A DNA stretch of 64,000 nt, taken from Euclidia mi (lineage: Eukaryota; Arthropoda; Insecta; Lepidoptera; Erebidae). Below the pieces are notes generated by a model. The model worked only from the letters and a program-made list of their open reading frames with translations. It ran no database searches and was not told where the DNA came from. This document shows, piece after piece, positions 51,880 through 61,699 of this stretch. A program made the translations under genes and the position numbers. Where the stretch lies: the NCBI GenBank assembly GCA_944739405.2, contig OX123205.2, positions 39,886,475 to 39,950,474 of the forward strand. The letters are read 5' to 3'. Numbering within the stretch: position 1 is the stretch's first letter; the number at the start of each line of letters is the position of its first letter.

Positions 51880-53025
51880 TTACAAACGAAATAAATTATC
51901 ATAGTTTACATGACTGACTTCATTCACATCTTCAACATTATCATCATCATTACTATAAGCGATGGCTTCAGTTTGTGTGCCTACATCCTTAAGATATATT
52001 TTGTAATTTTGTGCTTTTTTGTGCAAGTATTCATGGTACTTACAAAAATTAGATTTATATTCACTACTTAGAATTTCTCTTAATAGATACCGACAAACGG
52101 TCAAAGCTCTATTGGTCCTATAAGGTAACAATGTTCTGTAATTCATGTCAACAAAGGTAACTGAACCATATTTATTACATATGAAGCGCAGCTCATAATT
52201 TAATTTATTTTCATTTAAACATTTATTGAACGGTACCTCACTAACAAATATGTTGGCACACTTAACTGTCTGAAAAAGCTTTTCTAAATGCCATTGGAAA
52301 CCATTTGGATTTGTTTCGTTTATACCACCAACTATAATTATCATGTCGTCTTCCCTCAGTGTGTACAGCTCTTGTAGATTTAATATTTCAGACAATGTCG
52401 CGTAAGGCTTCCAAAACGAGTGTACAGCATAATTTGAGCCAACCAATTTCTGCAATATTTGCTGGAGACCCTTCCCCTGCTGGTCTGCAATTATCAGAAT
52501 TTGCCGTTTTTCTAAGCTTACTATTTTTTCAGAAGTTGCGGAGGGTGCGGCTTCATTGTTATAACAGTCTTGATTACCTATTTTTAGCTTTGGATCTGAA
52601 TTAATATTCGTAACGGTTTTCATTTCTTCTAAATATGTTGCTTCAGTTTTTTCAGAACGTTTTTGTGGTGTAGACGTCAGGCTACAAGATTCTCTGCGTT
52701 TCTTAGCCTTCGTCTTCCGCTTAGAGCCTGGTGTAGTACATTTAGCTTCTGAGACTTTAATTTTTTTGAACATTTCTATGATTTTATTCGATTTCTCCAA
52801 ATCTAACTTCAAGCGATTATTGTCACAAAGCAAATTTTCTATCTCCTGATGTGCACTCTGCAATTGGGCGCTCAGAGTACTCAATCGATTATTAAGAGTT
52901 ATTATTTCATCATCGCTGTGAATTGAAGTGTCTGGCAAACTCATCACTGTTGCATCAAATAATGATTCTTCAGATTGCGATGTTGATATTTGCGGTTTTC
53001 GGCGTGTAACATTTTGTGACTCCAT
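51880..53025 (-). CDS. LINE B ORF1: coiled-coil plus SGNH/esterase-like protein
   Basis: 381 uninterrupted codons. Residues about 40-92 are a heptad-rich coiled coil (LNNRLSTLSAQLQSAHQEIE). A basic KRKTKAKKRRES segment (about 101-113) looks like a nuclear or RNA-binding patch. From about 172 an SGNH-like fold follows: QILIIADQQGKGLQQ where the GDS block should be, DDMIIIVGGINETN resembling block III (GxND), and a C-terminal VCRYLLREIL helix. Esterase-like ORF1 is known in CR1-type LINEs. The nucleophile Ser is replaced by Gln-Gln, so catalysis is doubtful. The stop is followed by an ORF2 frame without an early ATG. Confidence 0.75.
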   Translation of the reverse strand: MESQNVTRRKPQISTSQSEESLFDATVMSLPDTSIHSDDEIITLNNRLSTLSAQLQSAHQEIENLLCDNNRLKLDLEKSNKIIEMFKKIKVSEAKCTTPGSKRKTKAKKRRESCSLTSTPQKRSEKTEATYLEEMKTVTNINSDPKLKIGNQDCYNNEAAPSATSEKIVSLEKRQILIIADQQGKGLQQILQKLVGSNYAVHSFWKPYATLSEILNLQELYTLREDDMIIIVGGINETNPNGFQWHLEKLFQTVKCANIFVSEVPFNKCLNENKLNYELRFICNKYGSVTFVDMNYRTLLPYRTNRALTVCRYLLREILSSEYKSNFCKYHEYLHKKAQNYKIYLKDVGTQTEAIAYSNDDDNVEDVNEVSHVNYDNLFRL

Positions 53026-53045
53026 TGTAGTTATTATTTAATCAG

Positions 53046-54140
53046 ATAAAATTTATTTCATAACAAATTAATATTTAATATGTAAGTATTTTATATTTCT
53101 TCCAACCAGACTAATATTTTCTCATGTGTCAACACTTTTATACAAGTTGCAACACTTATTTACGTAAAGCAACACTTTAAGATCCGATCCATTCATTCAT
53201 TAGTATGTTTAGTATTACCACATCACTATTAAAAAGTAAGAAATTGTCTATGGATTCGCTTTGATATAATGTCAAAATTTAAAATATTGTGACGGTTCGA
53301 TGATATTAATTTTTCATTTTATTTATATGTTGAATTAACACTTGGTTCGTATTGATAAACACGATGAATTTGCTTGAAGAGTTGTTAAATATCGGTGTTA
53401 TACACTAATATGATGTCACTGAATGTTAACATGTAATTGTAACTCGTCTAACGAACGTTAAGATTTCGTGTTTGTTATAGCAAAAGTCCTGGGTATTTAT
53501 TGTTGCTAGCATTTGTTGACACTATTTATACACCTTTGCACTTGTTTAACGACTTTTTACACATTAAAAGTAACAATAAATATTTTCGAGGCTTTCAAAA
53601 AAAAATTCAAAATGCCTGTACAGTAGATATGATTTATCTTTGATGACTATTTTTTAATTAGTACAAAATCTTTAAGAACAGATTAGAGAAGACACTATTA
53701 TCATATATGTGACGTAAGAATTTCATAATATCTATAAAGAGCAAAGTTATTATCATTTGTTTATTGTAGAAAATCTCACTTTAATCATAGTCATATTTTA
53801 GAATCCATTCACTAATTCATTGATAATATTCCATCCTGCTCATTCACATTCTCTCTGTCGCACTTATGATGTAGGTAACCTTAGACAATAAACAAAAGAA
53901 TAAGTGATGTAGTTAGGTAATTATTTAATTAATTTTCAAAATTTTAACCTCTCCTTCATACTTCACCCGGGCTTAGGACCGACTAAATTTACCTACCTTT
54001 TTACAAGTAATTAAATACGTGGGTATGTAATTAGAAAGCAAAAAAATATCTAAATAAAAGAAGGTATTCTGGACTAAAAGAAAATAGTAATTTTGGCGTA
54101 TTTATGAACTTTATGAAGTTAGAATCAGCTGCTATTTACG
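53046..54140. other. No gene seen
   Basis: About 1.1 kb of AT-rich sequence. The first part may be LINE B 5' UTR. No supported ORF, array or inverted repeat. Confidence 0.5.
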
Positions 54141-54144
54141 AATT

Positions 54145-54235
54145 TCATCATCATCATGTCAGCCTAGAGAAGTCCACTACTGGACATAAGCCTCCCCCAA
54201 GGTTCTCCACACAGACCGATTTTGAGCCGCCCGCA
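54145..54235 (-). mobile_element. RTE-type LINE 3' end fragment
   Basis: Minus strand GGCTTATGTCCAGTAGTGGA then CTTCTCTAGGCTGACATGATGATGATG: the usual end of lepidopteran RTE elements with a (GAT)n tail. 5' truncated to about 90 bp. Confidence 0.7.
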
Positions 54236-54289
54236 TCAAATTATTATTTACGTAGGTAGGTAATTTTTACTTACAAGTATTTCAATTGT

Positions 54290-54560
54290 CCTCCGAAATG
54301 TCCACCACTATTGTCAATACACAGAGGGGCACGTTTTATTAAATTGTTTTTTCACGAGAAGTACGCTTCTGTCTTTTCACTTCGTCAAAAGCGTCCAATA
54401 TGCGCTGTTTTAATTGTTCGACACTAACTGGCTCACTTTTGTACACCTACAAAAAGAAGTCCATGGAGGTCAGGTGAGCATGGAGGCCAGGCTACAGGGC
54501 CGCCTTGACCGACCCACTGGCTTCCAAACTCTTCCCTGTACAAACGCACAGCTGCACTCG
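54290..54560 (-). pseudogene. DDE transposase C-terminal fragment (IS630/mariner-type)
   Basis: Minus strand REFGSQWVGQGGPVAWPPCS followed by PDLTSMDFFL, the conserved GRGGPVxWPPRSPDLTPLDFFLWG block that holds the last catalytic Asp in many insect transposases. Then VEQLKQRILDAFDEVKRQKR. A TAG replaces the usual Trp codon after FFL. The rest of the gene is absent. Confidence 0.65.
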
Positions 54561-55160
54561 TGTTTTATCACCTCAAAAAGTACGAACGAAGCATAGCTAC
54601 ATACTCCCGTGATGTGAACTGATAAGCCATCGAAAAAACGACGCGCTCACTACCGGTTACAATTTAGCACTATTTGTCACATCGGGGCGCGACGCGGGCG
54701 CAGAGGGAGGGACAGGGGGGAATTTATCAATGGCGCCGTGTACTACTATTACCAGTCAAAGTACGCGGGTCGGTCATAGTTTTAGTTATGCATTTATCAA
54801 TTATTACGTATTTTCATGGACAGTTTTGAGACAGTTTTGGGACTTAGTGTTTTTGTTTTTTACCTACACAAATATGATCAATTAAAGGTACTTAGAACCC
54901 TATTTTTTTGTGCTAATTAGAAAATAGCGGTGTATACATTTGTCTATTTTTATTTTTCACTTTAATTGTTGTGCTGATTAACGTCCGTGCGGCATTTAAG
55001 GTGCACACAGATTACCAGCGTTGAATTATGGACCTACTACAATGCAACAATATAGCTGAGTGTGCACCTATCTGTCACAGATTACTGTTATGCCTTGCAA
55101 TGTTTTATTTTATATGGTAATATTTTCTGTCTGTGTTAAATAAATAGTTTTTCTTTCTTT
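54561..55160. other. No gene seen; possible short retro-insert tail
   Basis: A GC-rich patch lies at about 54680-54720. 55100-55162 ends GTTAAATAAATAGTTTTTCTTTCTTTC, like a LINE 3' end with a pyrimidine microsatellite. No ORF. Confidence 0.4.
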
Positions 55161-55162
55161 CA

Positions 55163-56050
55163 GAAGTCATATTTTCGAAACTGTTCACCACCACGCTGGA
55201 AGACGTTTTCAAGCTTCTGGACTGGGAAGGACTCGGCATCAACATCAACGGTGAGTACACCACTCACCTTCGATTTGCTGACGATGTCGTAGTCATGGCT
55301 GAGACCATGGAAGATCTCAGCACAATGCTCGATGGCCTCTGTAGAGTCTCCCAACAAGTAGGTCTTAAGATGAACATGGACAAGACGAAAATCATATCTA
55401 ACGTCCATGTCGTATCTACTTCTATCCAGGTTGGGAACTCTACACTCGAAGTTACGTTTACCTGGGTCAAATGATCCAATTGGGTAGGTCCAACTTCGAG
55501 AAAGAGATCATTCGTCGAATCCAACTCGGTTGGGCGGCGTTCGGGACGTTACGGCATATCTGCACGTCCGATATTCTGAAGTGTCTCAAGACGAAAGTCT
55601 TTGATCAGTGTGTGTTGCCAGTGATGATCTACGGAGCCGATACGTGGTCACTAACTATGGGCCTTATCCGGAAGCTTAGGGTCACTCAGAGGGCGATGGA
55701 GAGAGCTATGCTAGGAGTTTCTCTGCGAGATCGAATCAAAAATGAGGAGATCCGCAGGCGAACCAAGGTCACCGACATAGCTCTCCGAATAGTCAGACTG
55801 AAGTAGCAGTGGGCAGAGCACATAGCCAGAAGAACCGATGGCCATTGGAGCAGAAAGGTTCTAGAGTGGCGGCCACGCACACGACGTTGTAGCAGAGGTA
55901 GGCCTCCCGCAAGGTGGACTAACGATTTTGTTATGGTTGCGGGCAGCGGATGGATGCGGGTGGCTCAGGACTGGTCTGTGTGGAGAGCCTTGGAGGAGGA
56001 CTCTGTCCAGCAGTAGACGTCTTTCGGCTGATATGATGATGATAATGAAA
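55163..56050 (+). pseudogene. RTE-clade LINE: RT C-terminal half
   Basis: LFTTTLEDVFKLLDWEGLGI, TTHLRFADDVVVMAETMEDL (FADD catalytic box), GLKMNMDKTKII; after a frameshift near 55455 YVYLGQMIQLGRSNFEKEII, VLPVMIYGADTWSLT, LRVTQRAMERAMLGVSLRDR, and after an in-frame TAG (55804) QWAEHIARRTDGHWSRKVLE. It ends in a TGATATGATGATGATAATG tail. 5' truncated. These are standard RTE motifs. Confidence 0.85.
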
Positions 56051-56059
56051 CCAATTAAC

Positions 56060-56400
56060 CTCTTTAGAGACAGCGTTATTTACATCGTCATTTATTACAT
56101 GACTGCTAATAATAATATAGCAAATAACACTATCTCTTCATTATTTTTCAAAAAGGAATGGACCAAGAATTGAACCTTGCGGCACTGTCCATTGTATCCA
56201 CTGAACCCATAGAACGTACGTACCCTGCTGCGTACAATCTAAGGTTAGACCTAAGAATACAGTTGAGCAGACCACTTGAATTGTTTGTGACTTTTGAAAT
56301 TAGGCAAAGAGTATTTAACAAATTTGGTTTTGCTAGAATGTACGAACTTAGGCAAACAAAACAATATTTCATAATTTTTTCACACAGAATGGCTAATCCA
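56060..56400 (-). pseudogene. LINE family D fragment upstream of exon 1C, part 1
   Basis: The minus strand shows the degraded FADD-region phrase found at 10400 and 30820 (AAATTTGGTTTTGCTAGA on the + strand) and RT sequence (CTAAGGTTAGACCTAAGAAT region). It continues at 56609 after a Helitron. Confidence 0.6.
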
Positions 56401-56439
56401 TAGGCTAATGATTGGTCTCGCTCTAAGCGATACCGCAAT

Positions 56440-56599
56440 GGGCAATGGTCGCAAGAAGATGAAATTTAGCATGTATGTTCCTTGGGCACCGTAGGGGTGC
56501 ACTAAGACCGCTAAGACGGGATTTCCCGAAATTCCCACGGGATCGGGCGAAACGGGAAATTCGAAAATATGTGCGTACGAAGCCGCTGGCGTCGACTAG
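56440..56599 (+). mobile_element. Non-autonomous Helitron, 5'-rearranged copy
   Basis: Matches 7560-7766 from the GGCGCAAGAAG-like phrase onward (GCATGTATGTTCCTTGG, AAGACGGGATTTCCCGAAAT, CACGGGATCGG) and ends GCGTCGACTAG|T. The first 40-50 bp are replaced by unrelated sequence. It splits the LINE piece: ATTAACATATATTAG is continuous in copies A and B. Confidence 0.75.
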
Positions 56600-56608
56600 T
56601 TAACATAT

Positions 56609-56770
56609 ATTAGAAAAGGAATGGTCTGAGAATGGAGCCCCGTGGAACGCCCATGGCTACTGATAAACCTAGAATTCTATTCCCATTAACATCTACATAC
56701 TGAATTCTATCTCTATGGTAGGCAACAAGATTGAGCGCGGTATCTCCAATATCATAGAATTTAAATTTTC
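56609..56770 (-). pseudogene. LINE family D fragment upstream of exon 1C, part 2
   Basis: Minus-strand MGVPRGSILRP-like and DRIQYVDVNG-like sequence, homologous to 10540-10700 and 30950-31090. Confidence 0.65.
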
Positions 56771-56849
56771 TTTAAAGTGTTAGGCAAAGCTGCTGGGACA
56801 GCGTAAGGATACAGACCATAACTTAGTCATGCCAGGCCGCTAAACAAAC

Positions 56850-57031
56850 ATGTTCGCAAACATATCCGAGTTCATTTATAATGTGTATCGTTACAGCTCG
56901 AGGCCCGCAGCTGATGAGAGCTTCCCGCAAGAGAGCACCTCCGTCGCAACTGCGGTTGAGAGTCAGAACCACCATTATGCACAGCGAAGAATGAACTCGC
57001 CCGTCGGACCTACCGGTGCTATGACAGATGG
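56850..57031 (+). CDS. Candidate coding exon 1, copy C
   Basis: 182 nt, ATG to the GG|GTAAGT donor, open. The peptide starts MFANISEFIYNVYRYSSRPA and diverges most at its end (QRRMNSPVGPTGAMTDG). No matching exon 2 was found between here and 64000; the downstream intron is filled by a BEL element. It is the most diverged copy, but length and frame are still conserved. Confidence 0.5.
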
Positions 57032-57337
57032 GTAAGTCACGATCTTATTCATGACTAGTTCTTCTCCGCTGTTTGAGCACCACCTTCTTTCACTTACCAG
57101 TGAAAACCGCATTACAACTGGTTCAGCCATTAGAGAGTATTACCCCGGACGAATAGAAAGACAGATAGACAGACTAAATATGTGTTTTTATGACTTGATA
57201 ACGTATAACGACTAACTAACTATAGCCAAATTGTCTTTCGGGATATATACCTTCCACGTAGGTACTGTTGTTTGGAGTATCCGATATTAAGGCACTGTTA
57301 TAAGCGCCAGTACATCCGCGATCATGGCGCCTGCAAC
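57032..57337 (+). other. Intron start after exon 1C
   Basis: From 57095 it matches the exon 1B intron (31609-31855), including CCCCGGACGAAT and GGCGCCTGCAACA. Similarity stops at 57337, where BEL-type leader sequence begins. Confidence 0.6.
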
Positions 57338-57739
57338 ATATTTTTTGGTAGCAGTTAGAGCGCGGTTGTGTATGCCTAACCTCAAATCAGTGTACTTGAT
57401 AACTTGAATTTGTTGAAATCTCGTTTGAATTTGTTGTTGTAGTGTTAATTAGTCAGTTTAAATACATAACAGTTAGTTAGGTATAATTATGTCTTCATTG
57501 ACTTATTTAATTGCAATACTGGAATTTTAAGCAATATGTAATAACCACATTTGACTTTATGTAGATAAACTGGTTATATTGATAAACTTACTTTTTAATA
57601 ACTTCTTTATAATATCTCTTTATAATATCTTTTGTTGCAAAGAATGAACTTATTTTAAGTTTAAATTTTTACTTCTCCGAGCCCTTTTGATTTCCTTTTG
57701 ATTTTCGAGCCCAGTTTAGTATGTCGGCTATCAAGGACT

Positions 57740-58980
57740 GACGTTCAGCTGCAGGTGCCATTTCTTCATATTTGCGCTGGTTTGCCTCGGCCAGCGCTCT
57801 GGTAAACCAGTCTGATCGCCAGCAGGCGCTGATACAAAAATATGTGCAGATTAATGATCGGTTGCGGCAAGCGTCGAACAACAGTAATGCGTCTTCAGCT
57901 CTTGCTGTCTCGAAGTTTCTGTTGTTGACTTCACAGTGGACCAGCGAGCCAAGGTCACTAAAGATTATCCCCAGATTTTGGACTTATATGATGCTGTCTC
58001 CGATTGTGAAAGGTAGTTGATTGCAGATAGGAATGGTAACCCCATTTTGAAGCAGGAGCTTCCTAGGCCAGCACAGGAACTTTTGACTCGGCTTCCCACG
58101 TTGAACTTCCCACACTTTGATGGGTGCCTAGGGAGCTACCTGGGGTTCATCAACCTCTTTGATAGCCTGGCCGATGCCAGGGCTGACCTACGGCCATCCC
58201 AAAAGTAGGCATACGTAATATCAGTTTTGGATGGGGAGGCCAAAGGCCTCATCCAACATCCGCCGGTGTCTAACGAGGCCTACCAGACAGCCCGGGACTT
58301 GATCACCCGGAGATACCATAACAAGCGTGGCCTTGCAGACACCCACATTGAGCAGATCCTCAGTTTGCCCATGCTCACCCGGGTCTCTGGTTTGCGCATC
58401 CACTGCATCCAGCTGTTGAAACGTGAACCCGCTGTTGGTGGCCATAAACGCCCTATAGAGTTTGGATCTGCCCGTGGACCAATTGTCCGACCTGTTTGTG
58501 CACATAATTTAAAAAAAGCTACCTGCTGACCTAAATCACGTTTTGAGCGGAAGTTTAGCGGGGATAGTGCAAAACATCTGCCCCCCTTTGAAGACCTTGT
58601 GAATGACTTGCCGGCTAAGTCGCAGCCACCCAAGGTCAAGGAGCAGGCTCGCGTTCGCACCCGAGGAAATTTTGATCGGCGCCCTCCTCGCTTTGTAGTC
58701 ACGCAGAGCCCAGCGGAGTGCTCTTATAGTAGGGTCATGGGGCATAGAACGGCCAGTTGTAGGGCATTCTTAGACCTTCATGTCGCTTCTCGTAGGCGCT
58801 TCGCGAATGCCCGCCGTCTTTGTTTCTCCTGTTTGGGATCCCACTACCAGCGAGACTGCCCAAACTCTAGCCCCTGTCCTCATTGTGGGGGACAGCATTT
58901 GAAAATTCTCTGCATGAAGAGGTGCCCACCTCGCTTGTCCAACCAGCCGACGCCGCGCACGGGCGGGTGTTTTGAAGGAG
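57740..58980 (+). pseudogene. BEL element 2 gag with zinc knuckle
   Basis: Pieces: ALIQKYVQINDRLRQ (N-terminal helix, 57820 on), RLPTLNFPHFDG (conserved gag motif, about 58090), AYQTARDLITRRYHN (58280 on), then RRLCFSCLGSHYQRDCPNSS and CPHCGGQHLKILC (two CCHC-type knuckles, about 58815-58915). In-frame stops at 58018, 58206 and 58527 and frame changes break it. Confidence 0.75.
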
Positions 58981-59059
58981 GCAGCCGAGGCTCTCCGGCG
59001 CGCAGCCGAGATTCACCTCACTCACATGATCGCCACTCACCCCATTTGTAGAACCGTAG

Positions 59060-59370
59060 CGTGCGCACGCCTCCTTTCTGTCGCGCACCAGATTGTGCGT
59101 CAGCTCAGCGTCAACAGCACAAAGACTACTGTCCCAGATATTCCCTCCTTTGGCGGAGCGTCCCCGCCTTGAGTCGCGCCCACCTTGTTTTGGATTGGTG
59201 GGTCATTATGACCCCCCACAGATGGGGCGATCGATCTGTTGATTGACTCTTATGTCCTCGGTGGAATTTTGATTGGTGGGAAACGGGTCTTGGTGCCAAA
59301 AGGTTTGACTGCCATGCCGACCATATTTGGATTTGCTTTGATGGGACCTGTACCCTTCACCCGAACTTGA
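59060..59370 (+). pseudogene. BEL element 2 protease region
   Basis: The frame shows a degraded aspartic-protease context (LLIDSYVLGGILIGGKRVLV), but I cannot point to an intact DTG/DSG active site. It sits between the zinc knuckle and the RT. Confidence 0.45.
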
Positions 59371-59377
59371 AAATTGG

Positions 59378-60420
59378 TTGGCGGTAGGCTCCGCTCTCTC
59401 TGATGCGATTCAGAGGTTTTGGGAGGTAGAGGAGCCCCCTCAAGCTACTTGTTTGAATCCAGAACATGAGGAGTGCGAGTTGTTCTTCCAGGACAACACT
59501 GGCCGACTCCGTTCTGGACGGATTATCACGAGGTTACTATATCTGTGTATTGGGCCTCCGCTCGGTGAGTCACGAATCACGATCTTTAGCCCCGAAATGA
59601 GATTGTTGGCTATGGAGCGTCGCATGGGTGGTGATCCGGAGATCAGACAGAAGTATGTTGAGTTCATGAGAGAATATGAACAATTGAGACACATGTCCGT
59701 GTCAAATTTAGATTGGCGTTCTCCCGCACCATGCGGTGTTGAAGTCATCAACTGGCAAGCTGCGCACGGTGTTTGATGGTTCTGCGCAGACTTCAACAGG
59801 CGTATCCTTGAACCAATGCTTGCATTCTGGTCCCAAGTTGCTCAAGGACCTTTGTGACGCCATCACCAGATTTTGACCCCATCAGATTGTCTTTGTGGCC
59901 GTCATCAAAATTATGTTTAGGCAAACAATTATCCACCCAGATGATCGTTTCCAACTGATCCTTTGGAGAGAGGATCCTCGGGATTTTATGGTCGTCTACG
60001 AGGTCAATACCAATACGTACGGGCTACGTTCGAGCCCCTGCTTGGCAATACGTTCTCTTTGGGAGCTCGCAGATCGCGAAGGCTTACGTTTCACGAGCCT
60101 CTGCTATTCTGAAGGATGACATTTATATTGATGACATTTGTTCTGGCACCTCTACTGTGAATGAGGCGATCCTTTTGCGGGACGAATTGATTGGTATCTT
60201 GGCCTCCGCTGGTTATGAGTTGCGCAAATGGATTTCCAACTCACCAGCGCTTTTGGAAGGCTTACCAGAGGATCATCAGCAAGATCCACATTTGCTTGAG
60301 ATTGTTGATAGCCCCGCTACGATGGCTGTTCTCGGCGTTCAGTACAGACCAGTCCAAGACATCTTTTCGTATAACGTAGACTTGAAATTGTCTTGTTCTT
60401 GGACTAAACGTCTCGTGTAG
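59378..60420 (+). pseudogene. BEL element 2 reverse transcriptase
   Basis: LSDAIQRFWEVEEPP (typical BEL pre-RT), QKYVEFMREYEQLRHM, then about 59895 KIMFRQTIIHPDDRFQLILW, and IYIDDICSGTSTVNEAILLR at about 60125 (YIDD catalytic box), ending in LLEIVDSPATMAVLGVQY. Stops at 59774 and 60117 and frame changes separate the pieces. Confidence 0.85.
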
Positions 60421-61235
60421 TCTACTGTCGCCAGAACCTTTGATCCGAACTGTTGGATTTGTCCTGTTATATTTTGGGCAAAATGCTTTGCACAGCAGTA
60501 TTGACTTGGGACGAACCTCTACGCAGTACTCTTGCTGAGGAATGGGCCTCTTTTGTATCTTCACTTCCTGCCGTCAATGATATCCCCTTACCTCGTCCCG
60601 TCCTTCCTCCCGGGAAGTAAAAATAGACCCTTCACGGGTTTTGTGATGCTTCGCAGCGTCGTCACGCGGCCGTGGTGTACTTGCGCACAGTCAGTGCCTC
60701 AGGTAAGTTGAGGGTTTCCCTGATCATGGCAAAGAGTAAGGTTGCACCCCTTCGGACATCTTTGACCATTCCGAAATTGAAGCTCTCGCGAGCAGCCCTA
60801 CTTGTGCGATTATTGAATCACGTGTCTAGTACCTTGGGTAAATAAATTAGTATTAATGGAACCTACGCCTGGACAGACAGCCAAATTGTTCTTTGTTGGT
60901 TGAAGGCGTCTGTCCACACTTTGGAAGTATTTGTCGCTAATCGCGTTTCCCAAAGCCAAAAATCTGAAGTAATACTTGTTTGGAGACACGTGCCAGGTGA
61001 GCTCAACCCCGCTGATTGTGCCTCGCGCGGATGCTTGACGCATAGTTTGTTAAGCCATTCGCTGTGGTGGGGTTTCGGAATGGTTAAGTCGACCAAAAGT
61101 AATTAGCCTCGAACGCCAGTTTGGATACTTCCTCTTTTCCGGGTCTGCGATCACTCGCTCTTGAGAAGGTGGAATGGCGCTTTCGACCCCGATTTCTTGT
61201 TAAATCGCTCCAGATCATCTGACAAGTTTTTTTTA
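60421..61235 (+). pseudogene. BEL element 2 RNase H region
   Basis: HAAVVYLRTVSASGKLRVSL (about 60663), KLKLSRAALLVRLL, WTDSQIVLCWLKASVHTLEV (catalytic Asp region, about 60865), FVANRVSQSQKS, HVPGELNPADCASRG. These are standard BEL RNase H motifs in broken frames. Confidence 0.75.
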
Positions 61236-61690
61236 TAATAATAGGTGGCAAACGAGCAGACGGATCGCCTGATGCTAAGCAATTAACGCCGCCCATGGAA
61301 ACGAGTGCGTCGCCGCCCCTTGGGTTTGAGAAAAGGAATAGGATGAGGAGTGGGATGAGGGAAAAGGAATAGGGCATAGGGCCACCGGCACTCTTACTCA
61401 CCGAACGAAACGTACTACGTCTCGTCATTGTCCGTGTGGATTGTGTGTGATGGTGATCGTTGATCCGAGTGGATTAAGAATACGGAATTTTACCACCCCA
61501 TATCGTCCCATGGGTGTCGTAAGAGCCGACAGGCAGAGAACAGCACTGTAAAAGAAGGAAAACTTGATACAAACCCTTAACTAACCCGTTTGGCCAGCGT
61601 GGTATAGTAGGCCAATTCCTCCTTTCAAAGAAGAGAGGCCTAGTCCAGCAGTAGACTGTTTAAGGCTGATGATGAAGATGATGATGACTT
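61236..61690. mobile_element. Non-autonomous insert in BEL element 2
   Basis: It starts with a T run (TTTTTTTTATAATAATAGG), then GGCAAACGAGCAGACGGATC and CGCCGCCCATGGAAACGAG, phrases I recall as common in lepidopteran genomes, and ends CCAGCAGTAGACTGTTTAAG with a (GATGAA)n-type run, the signature of RTE 3' ends. It is probably a composite of a SINE-like element and an RTE tail. BEL coding sequence resumes right after. Confidence 0.6.
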
Positions 61691-61699
61691 TACGTCAAT

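Larger units (their letters stand above)
48622..53045 (-). mobile_element. LINE B: nearly complete CR1-group LINE
   Basis: Minus strand: ORF1 (53025-51880), ORF2 (about 51865-49038), a 3' UTR of about 390 bp and an (ATTTGA)n tail, seen as AAATTCAAATTCAAATTC at 48627-48650. ORF2 has two small frameshifts near its start and is otherwise open for 875 codons. Domain order and tail type match LINE A. The 5' boundary is unclear. Confidence 0.88.

Noticed and set aside
55145..55163. Perfect-looking splice acceptor TTTTTCTTTCTTTCAG
   Set aside because: It is the pyrimidine microsatellite after a LINE-like 3' end, placed directly before a truncated RTE piece. No exon with an open frame follows.
57669..57881. 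Minus-strand 70-codon ORF opposite BEL gag
   Set aside because: The + strand frame at the same place fits BEL gag in position and content; the minus frame has no support.
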